The notes under the pieces: generated by a model
The model's database searches: none
Seen by the model: the letters and a program-made list of their open reading frames with translations, nothing else
Told to the model about the DNA's origin: nothing
Made by a program: the position numbers and the translations under genes
Source: CAILUG01 sp038125665
Lineage (GTDB): Bacteria > Pseudomonadota > Gammaproteobacteria > Pseudomonadales > Pseudohongiellaceae
DNA length: 11,887 nucleotides
Direction: 5' to 3'
NCBI GenBank assembly: GCA_038125665.1
Contig: JAYPEI010000030.1
Span: 1 to 11,887, forward strand
In this document: piece after piece, positions 6,559-11,887 of the stretch
Layout: the number at the start of each line of letters is the position of its first letter
Position numbering within the stretch: position 1 is the stretch's first letter

Positions 6559-7168
6559 ATTCGTTAAGTAACCTACCATTTCTCTCTAAGTAAGTGATGA
6601 TTTGATTAACGCATTCATCAATGCTGTTGTTCGCACTATCCAGGTGAATGTCAGGTGAAATCGGTGGCTCATATGGTGAGTCTATGCCAGTGAATCCAGC
6701 TATATGTCCAGCTCTTGCTCTCGCATATAAGCCTTTGGGATCACGTTTTTCACATTCAGCCAGAGAAGCATCCATAAATATTTCAACAAAATCCCCCACG
6801 CTAAAAAGCTTTCGAACTAATGAGCGATCTGCAAGAAACGGAGATATAAACGCACACATCACAATTAGACCAGCATCTAAGAAGAGTTTACTCACTTCTC
6901 CAATTCGGCGTATGTTCTCTGTCCGATCTGAAGCAGAAAAACTAAGATCTTTATTTAGACCCATTCTTATATTGTCGCCATCAAGGACATATGTATGCCT
7001 ACCATCTTCATAAAGAGCAAGATCAAGTGCGGTAGCAATTGTTGACTTCCCAGATCCACTGTAACCGGTAAACCATAATACTGTTGCTCTTTGTTTTTTC
7101 AGGCCTGCACGCTCAGCTTGGGTTACGATTGATTTTTGCCAAACGATATTTTTGTGTTCACTTACCAT
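6557..7168 (-). CDS. cysC: Adenylylsulfate (APS) kinase
   Basis: It phosphorylates adenosine 5'-phosphosulfate to PAPS with ATP, for sulfate assimilation or sulfation. The product has the P-loop GYSGSGKST, then DGDNIR, RTENIRRIGEV, the FISP motif carrying the serine that is phosphorylated in the E. coli enzyme, and RDPKGLY with a GIDSPYEPP segment. I chose the ATG at 7168 (203 residues) because MVSEHKNIVWQ aligns with the usual CysC N-terminus (family about 200 residues). An in-frame ATG at 7204 would add twelve residues with three cysteines (MADKCCICRENF). Neither start has a strong Shine-Dalgarno. The gene stands alone, without cysD, cysN or cysH beside it. It is convergent with amt2 and downstream of the hupE-like gene on the same strand. 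Confidence 0.93.
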   Translation of the reverse strand: MVSEHKNIVWQKSIVTQAERAGLKKQRATVLWFTGYSGSGKSTIATALDLALYEDGRHTYVLDGDNIRMGLNKDLSFSASDRTENIRRIGEVSKLFLDAGLIVMCAFISPFLADRSLVRKLFSVGDFVEIFMDASLAECEKRDPKGLYARARAGHIAGFTGIDSPYEPPISPDIHLDSANNSIDECVNQIITYLERNGRLLNE

Positions 7169-7352
7169 GAAGTTCTCTCTACAGATACAACATTTGTCAG
7201 CCATTATTCTGCTTATGTGCTTCTTAATTCCTCTTCAAAACATAAAATCAGTCCAGTCAAAAAGACTGCATAAACTATTAGTTACAAGAAACCAAGGCTT
7301 AGCGGATTCTTTTGAAATTATTACCTGAAATCACTTACACAGTAAAATCAAG

Positions 7353-8558
7353 TTAGCCACCAACAAAGAGTAACATTCCCCTTTCTATACACCAGTACGC
7401 AGCTGGCACACCAATCAGGTATGCGGCAAAGGTCCGTCCAACCATCACTTGCTGAATTGAGAAATTACATATCGCGTTTAATAATAACCACAAAAAAAAG
7501 CACACACTAATGAATGTTAATTGTCCAAGCTCAACACCAACATTAAAGAAAAAAAGCCCTTCAAGTAGAAATTCTTTAGGCAAACCAATTTCAGCGAGCA
7601 CTCCTGCAAAGCCAAAACCATGCAACAAACCGAAAAAACTAGCTACAATAATGGGATGAGACTGCAACATCGTCTTTTTCTGTGGTCTAAGAATTTCCGC
7701 CGCCATAAACACGACAGACAAAGCAATCAGCACTTCTACTAGAGTGCTTTCCGGCTTAGCTAGACCCAATGTGGCTAGCGCCAAAGTGATGGAATGTCCA
7801 AAAGTAAATCCCGTAATGGCAGCTAACATTTTTCTGTGAGTGCGAGTCAGCAATAGTAATGCGCATACAAACAGGAGATGGTCTATTCCAGCTAAAATAT
7901 GCTCAAAGCCCATTTGAGTATAGTCTTGCGCCACTTCTATCCATGTTGGCACAGCCTCTAGATCAATCTGGTTTTGGTCAGGGCTTAATAATCTCACTTG
8001 TTCTTCTTCACCCAGGGGCTGAAACCTAACCATAGTAGATATAGTTGGGTTCAAACTCGGATATGTTAACGTGAGTACCTGTCCTCCGATTGATTGCTCA
8101 CAAATGACTTTAAAACTTGAACCCAACTCAAATAGTAATGGGTTTGTTTGCTCTATTTTGCATACCTGGGGCAACCCTAATTCAGGCAAATCAGCAGCTT
8201 CAAGTGTAGCCGGCGCTCTGAGAATGATGGTGTAGTGCTGAGATGAATCCTCTTGTATAGAAAGATATAGAGGTCTACTTTCGTGGGCAAAGACTTGAGT
8301 ACTTGTTAACAGAAGAGGAACCCAAATAAAGTTGATCACATTTACTATTTTTTTTTGAGCAAAAGGAAATTTCAAAAATCTCAAAAATTTTACCCAAGCG
8401 CTCCTCTTGGCGAGTTTTCCCATCTTTATTAGCTCTATGTTTGCATGGGTAGCTTCGGCAAGCTTTTGTCTAACTCGATAAAGATAACTATTCCTCGACA
8501 TAAGAATTTGCTTTCTGAAAGTCTGCTCATTCTCTCTATTCGCCATCATCAACGCCAT
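7353..8558 (-). CDS. HupE/UreJ-family integral membrane protein
   Basis: It belongs to the HupE/UreJ_2-like family; members of the wider family are thought to be nickel/cobalt permeases, but the substrate of this branch is unknown. A hydrophobic segment near 71-90 ends in VFA before HESRP, which looks like a signal peptide with a mature N-terminal His. An extracytoplasmic beta-rich domain (about 92-205) and about six or seven membrane helices follow. Conserved metal-type motifs are GFEHILAGIDHLLF (217-230), FTFGHSITLALATLG (251-265), FGLLHGFGFAG (309-319) and FNVGVELGQ (338-346). The first 70 residues are an unusual basic extension; in-frame ATGs exist at 8549, 8501 and 8423, none with a strong Shine-Dalgarno. 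The frame overlaps the end of the PPIase gene by 23 bases, implying coupled translation. The family call is firm; the function is not. Confidence 0.85.
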   Translation of the reverse strand: MALMMANRENEQTFRKQILMSRNSYLYRVRQKLAEATHANIELIKMGKLAKRSAWVKFLRFLKFPFAQKKIVNVINFIWVPLLLTSTQVFAHESRPLYLSIQEDSSQHYTIILRAPATLEAADLPELGLPQVCKIEQTNPLLFELGSSFKVICEQSIGGQVLTLTYPSLNPTISTMVRFQPLGEEEQVRLLSPDQNQIDLEAVPTWIEVAQDYTQMGFEHILAGIDHLLFVCALLLLTRTHRKMLAAITGFTFGHSITLALATLGLAKPESTLVEVLIALSVVFMAAEILRPQKKTMLQSHPIIVASFFGLLHGFGFAGVLAEIGLPKEFLLEGLFFFNVGVELGQLTFISVCFFLWLLLNAICNFSIQQVMVGRTFAAYLIGVPAAYWCIERGMLLFVGG

Positions 8559-9489
8559 TTCTTGAGACGGCTTCTCGCCAAGATTGAGTCAATTCATATT
8601 TATTTTCAAGCAAGCGTTGTACACCAAGTGTCACAGTATCTTCTCGTTTCTTATTAAATAAATCTCGCAACACATCTGCTCTGACTTCATCTAAGTTTGG
8701 CATTCTACTTGGCTGTTGTTGACGAATTAAAACTAAGTGTTGTCCATATACTGATTCGATTGGGCCTAGCCATTGATCACTCGGGGTAAGCACTGCTATC
8801 TGCTTGGCAAATTGAGCGCCAAAGTGCCCCTGTATATAATCATAGCTACGTTCTACGTACTGCTTTAGAAAAGGGAAATTATCACCCAAGCCTAAGGCAG
8901 CGTTGAAATCAGCATGTGACTCATTAAGTTCCGCTAACAATTTAGACGCCCTTGAGTCTTGTTGGATTTTTTGTGTAGGATTGGCTCCAGTACTGAAAAA
9001 AACATGAGCAAAAGTCACATAAGCAGGCTCTCTGTAAAGATCTGCGTTGGCTTCTAACCACGCAGATAATTCTTCTTCCAAAGGTACTTCTTGAGAGAGG
9101 CCAATATCTGCAAGTAAGAAACGCATCTTATCGATCATTCGCTGTCGAATGATGTAATCACTACTGTCAAGCGCGAGACTTTTCGCTTCACGATAAAGCA
9201 CTTCATCTCGAATATAGTCTGCTGCCAACTGTTCCTGCTCTTTTGGGGTAAGTAGATTTAATAAATCTAAATTTTTACCTGTACTGAAAGCATTAGCCTG
9301 ATATTGCAAGTACTTCTCAAGTGTCTCTTTATCTACCACCAGTGTTGTCGTTTTAGTTTCAATAGGCATCCATAGTTTGGTACCAGCAAAAAGCACAAGT
9401 GCGATGACTGCAAATTGTGCCAAGGGCTCTTTTATAATAATCTTTAGCACGTGTGATCTCAGGGAGTGTACCAAATTGGTGATGTCCAA
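8536..9489 (-). CDS. Membrane-anchored parvulin-type (PpiC/SurA-like) peptidyl-prolyl isomerase
   Basis: This is a probable envelope folding factor. One N-terminal membrane segment (about 23-38) is followed by an extracytoplasmic helical region (50-150) like the SurA/PrsA chaperone part, then a divergent parvulin domain (about 157-257) with FAHVFFS and a good IESVYGQHLVLI end. The parvulin hallmark GGDLG is replaced by LGDNFPF, so activity may be weak or lost. The start is a TTG at 9489, supported by AGGAAAGG just upstream with good spacing. A GTG at 9450 is an alternative that would put the membrane segment nearer the N-terminus, as is usual in this family. The frame overlaps the DUF3604 gene by 31 bases and the hupE-like gene by 23, so all three are probably made together. 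Confidence 0.8.
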   Translation of the reverse strand: MDITNLVHSLRSHVLKIIIKEPLAQFAVIALVLFAGTKLWMPIETKTTTLVVDKETLEKYLQYQANAFSTGKNLDLLNLLTPKEQEQLAADYIRDEVLYREAKSLALDSSDYIIRQRMIDKMRFLLADIGLSQEVPLEEELSAWLEANADLYREPAYVTFAHVFFSTGANPTQKIQQDSRASKLLAELNESHADFNAALGLGDNFPFLKQYVERSYDYIQGHFGAQFAKQIAVLTPSDQWLGPIESVYGQHLVLIRQQQPSRMPNLDEVRADVLRDLFNKKREDTVTLGVQRLLENKYELTQSWREAVSRNGVDDGE

Positions 9490-11315
9490 GCCCTTTCCTG
9501 AATAGCGACAGGAAATCCGGTCTCTTCTACTGACATTCCCAGGGCAATTGCATCATAAGTACTATGTCTGGGTGTTGGAATTTCTAAAACTCGTAAGTAA
9601 TAGAATGCTCTTTGTGAAGCATCAAACTCTGGATCTATCCATCTGCCACTCAATGAAGAAGCACCAATGTTATTAGTGTACAAGGCGGTATTCATATCAA
9701 GAGTAGAGCCTATCTCATGTAGCCTGCCATCTGCATCAAGTTCCCTTTCTCCAGCCCAGAGTGCATTAAATACTTTTTCATGATTTTCTCCTGCTAAATC
9801 AATCCAACCCTTCACCACTTGAACTCGATCGAGATTCGCTCCAAGTGGATCTTTGAAGGCTTGTATCAACAAAGACATAGGGGCATCGCCCGCAGCTGTT
9901 AGATCTCCCCCCATTGGGACACCATGTAATTGTCCCTCGGCTACAAGGTCAACAGCCACATTAGAGGATGAAAAGTTAAACCCACCGAAAACACGAACAC
10001 TGATACGGCTACCGCTTGTGGCATAAACTTCGCGACGTTTAAAGGCTGCAAAGATAGAATCACGGGTATTTTCCTCAGCCCAAGCTGCAGCAAGCCCAGA
10101 AGCAGAGAGTTCCCAAGAATGAAAAAAAACATCTTCTGGCGAGCTGTCCGCGCGTTCTTGTGGTAGGGTATCTCGTACAGTTTTGCCTAAAAAGTCATCC
10201 TCTTCAACTGTCACAAGTCCAGTATGAGTGTCGCTGGAGCCTATAAACCCCATCTTAAAAGGATTAACACCAATTTCCTGTTCAAGGCGCAAGCCATTCA
10301 TCAAGGCATATCGTGCATAGTCTGCAGCTGCCGTGGAAACATTGCCTTGACCACCAATCAATAAATCTGTATGGATTTCAAAGGTAGCGAATTCATCATC
10401 GGGAGAAAGTTCTGGAAAGACCTCCGATGTACCTTTAACCTGAGTGATTTCCATAACCGGTTCCCAACGAGCTCGAGTCTGAGCATACTGTGCATCCAGA
10501 GGTTTACCTTCACTATCAAGTAAGGCAAACATAGTCCCATTCGATAAATTTGAGTTATGTGGCATAGCTACAAAATCAATATTGTGAGATGCACTGGTCT
10601 CACCCAGAAAGTTCCAAAGGTCTTCAGGGTTTTCGCCATCGGCTGTAGAATAAGGAATAAACTGCTTAGTCGATTCTGGACCTGCTGGTGTAAATATGAT
10701 TCGATGCTGGTTTCCACCTGGATTTCGCGTCCATTCCCAGCCTGCAAAAGTAGTAAATTGACCAGGAATATTATTTTGTTCGGTGATATCAATAGCTTGC
10801 TTCCATCCATACGACATAAGCTCTTTACTTTCTAAAATATCAACCAGCTCTTGATCAATATCATCAAGAGGCCCCATAGTGCGTGGACCTTCCATAAAGG
10901 TTAGGAGTTGTTGAAAGTTTGGATGATTTGTCAGTTGAGGAATACCCTCAAGAATATTAATCTGCCTACGGTAATTTTCAGCATGATCGCCCACTACCAT
11001 AAAATCCAGTGGTCGTTTAATTTTTACTTTAGTCTGTAATCTCGTATGTAATACAGGTATCCCGCGCGCGAACCTGTAGGCTTCACCGGGCCCAGTAAAA
11101 TGGTTCTGCACCGAATAAGAATCGACAGACCATGAGGTATGTACATGTGTGTCTCCCCAAAAGACAGTTTTATCTTCTGCAAGTATTTGCTGAGAAATCA
11201 ATATTCCAAGAATTAGTAGTCCAGTAAAATGGAGACTCCTTTTTTTTGGTGACAAGAGTTCTGGAATCATGGCGATTCCAGTATATTGATCTTCTCCCTT
11301 TGAAGTTGTGTACAT
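9459..11315 (-). CDS. DUF3604-family exported protein with PHP-like metal site
   Basis: The 618-residue protein matches the uncharacterised DUF3604 family. After a signal-like segment (about 26-46, ending ILA) comes GDTHVHTSWS (54-63), then GDHAENY (109-115), AGWEWTR (191-197), HRIIF at 204, MPHNSN (251-256) and GSSDTHTG (359-366). HxH, DH, E, H and DxH in this order are the ligand pattern of PHP-superfamily metal hydrolases, so a metal-dependent phosphoesterase or related hydrolase is inferred; the substrate is unknown. RREVYATSGSRI (428-439) is another family-type block before a beta-rich C-terminal part. ATG 11315 has the strong Shine-Dalgarno GAGG seven bases upstream; ATG 11270 would give a more compact signal peptide. 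It is the first gene of the overlapping three-gene operon. Confidence 0.85.
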   Translation of the reverse strand: MYTTSKGEDQYTGIAMIPELLSPKKRSLHFTGLLILGILISQQILAEDKTVFWGDTHVHTSWSVDSYSVQNHFTGPGEAYRFARGIPVLHTRLQTKVKIKRPLDFMVVGDHAENYRRQINILEGIPQLTNHPNFQQLLTFMEGPRTMGPLDDIDQELVDILESKELMSYGWKQAIDITEQNNIPGQFTTFAGWEWTRNPGGNQHRIIFTPAGPESTKQFIPYSTADGENPEDLWNFLGETSASHNIDFVAMPHNSNLSNGTMFALLDSEGKPLDAQYAQTRARWEPVMEITQVKGTSEVFPELSPDDEFATFEIHTDLLIGGQGNVSTAAADYARYALMNGLRLEQEIGVNPFKMGFIGSSDTHTGLVTVEEDDFLGKTVRDTLPQERADSSPEDVFFHSWELSASGLAAAWAEENTRDSIFAAFKRREVYATSGSRISVRVFGGFNFSSSNVAVDLVAEGQLHGVPMGGDLTAAGDAPMSLLIQAFKDPLGANLDRVQVVKGWIDLAGENHEKVFNALWAGERELDADGRLHEIGSTLDMNTALYTNNIGASSLSGRWIDPEFDASQRAFYYLRVLEIPTPRHSTYDAIALGMSVEETGFPVAIQERAWTSPIWYTP

Positions 11316-11835
11316 AACCCCACCTCAATTATATTTTTTTAGCTTCCAATCTCACTACCAGTTTCTTAAGCAAACTTTACAAATAATTTAAACTTCGCCT
11401 GAACAAGATTTTATAAGACTTTAGGTGCCAACTCATCTTACACTAAAAAAGTTTGTAGAAATATTTTTGCTCAAAAGTACTCACTTAACCTAATTAATAA
11501 CCTTCATGCGTTAACCAATTCCTTGTCAACTATTTAAGCATTCATAACTACTGCAGATTTTCCGAATAAAATTGAACTCAAATTCATATCTACTAGCAAT
11601 ATAGCTGTAAAATTATGACCAATATTCTCCACTGATCTATTGAGTTCCATCACTACAGTTTAAATACTCGAGGAGGAATTCTACTGAGTTAAGCAGCTGC
11701 TTCCACACCTAAAGAATCGATAGTTGGATCAAGGGGATATTTATATCTTATAGTCTATTTTCGTCTGTATCAGTATATTTATAGATGAAGTAACACCAGT
11801 ATGAATGTTAAGAATTAGGATTATTAAACAATAAA
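11316..11835. other. Intergenic region without a convincing gene
   Basis: This AT-rich stretch upstream of the DUF3604 operon contains only very short open frames. Points of note are a full-strength Shine-Dalgarno-like AGGAGG at 11671-11676 with no usable start after it, a 12-base palindrome AAGCAGCTGCTT at 11691-11702, and the terminator that follows at 11836. It must hold the DUF3604 operon promoter, but I could not place one with confidence. It may also hide a small RNA or the control region of a gene to the right. Confidence 0.5.
11322..11333 (-). promoter_or_regulatory. Ribosome binding site and -10-like box of the DUF3604 operon
   Basis: On the minus strand TATAAT (11333-11328) is directly followed by TGAGGTGGGGTT and the ATG at 11315. 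GAGG (11326-11323) is a convincing ribosome binding site. If the TATAAT were a true -10 box, transcription would begin inside the binding site, and no good -35 box is found at 16-18 bases. The binding site is therefore better supported than the promoter. Confidence 0.4.
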
Positions 11836-11865
11836 AAAAGGCTCAACCCTAGGGTTGAGCCTTTT
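11836..11865. terminator. Strong palindromic terminator at right edge
   Basis: A 30-base perfect palindrome (arms 11836-11850 and 11851-11865; key core GGCTCAACC/GGTTGAGCC) folds with a CTAG loop. The minus strand gives seven Ts after the stem and the plus strand four, so it is bidirectional and strongest for transcripts entering from the right. No gene inside the window ends here, which implies a gene just beyond the right edge on the minus strand, or a plus-strand small transcript. Confidence 0.85.
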
Positions 11866-11887
11866 GTATTTAAATGCCTGACAATGT

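Noticed and set aside
6648..7013. 121-codon plus-strand frame
   Set aside because: It is antisense to the conserved cysC catalytic region and has no recognisable motif.
7254..7268. CAGTC-AAAAA-GACTG hairpin after the hupE-like gene as a terminator
   Set aside because: The stem is only five pairs and no continuous T-run follows on the minus strand, so it is not convincing.
1..11887. Mobile elements, prophage genes or CRISPR arrays
   Set aside because: No transposase, integrase, terminal inverted repeats with target duplication, or regularly spaced repeats were seen. The tRNA cluster shows no integrated element.

Overview
The window looks like chromosomal DNA of a moderately AT-rich gammaproteobacterium, probably a free-living marine one. 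The tyr-gly-thr tRNA order ahead of an EF-Tu gene, with birA and a type III pantothenate kinase gene (coaX) next to it, is the arrangement of Pseudomonas-like gammaproteobacteria. The sigma54/NtrC-type control of glnK-amt also fits Proteobacteria. I see no insertion sequence, phage gene, integrase or CRISPR array.

Layout from left to right. (1) On the minus strand, a stable-RNA promoter (834-862) precedes tRNA-Tyr, tRNA-Gly, tRNA-Thr and the first 17 codons of an EF-Tu gene that runs off the left edge; EF-Tu has its own second promoter-like element (94-122). (2) On the minus strand, birA overlaps coaX by one base (TGATG). They supply biotin-protein ligase and the first step of CoA synthesis. 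(3) A nitrogen-acquisition island follows: amt1 (minus) is divergent from glnK-amt2 (plus). The 554-base gap between them carries a consensus -24/-12 sigma54 promoter reading toward glnK, and two good NtrC-type dyads plus one degenerate one. GlnK (PII) has the uridylylation tyrosine Y51 and would gate the ammonium channels. (4) A bidirectional-looking stem (6525-6554) separates amt2 from a convergent, isolated APS kinase gene (cysC). (5) A three-gene minus-strand operon with overlapping reading frames follows: an exported DUF3604 protein with PHP-like metal ligands, a membrane-anchored parvulin-type PPIase, and a HupE/UreJ-family membrane protein. This is the least understood part of the window. 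(6) The last 570 bases have no convincing gene and end in a strong palindromic terminator that probably serves a gene beyond the right edge.

How the genes fit together: most of the window is housekeeping (translation, cofactors) and nitrogen uptake. The DUF3604-PPIase-HupE set is the best candidate for an undescribed system. A reasonable but unproven reading is an envelope module in which a secreted metal-dependent PHP-like enzyme is folded with help from its own PPIase and paired with a membrane metal permease or redox-type partner.
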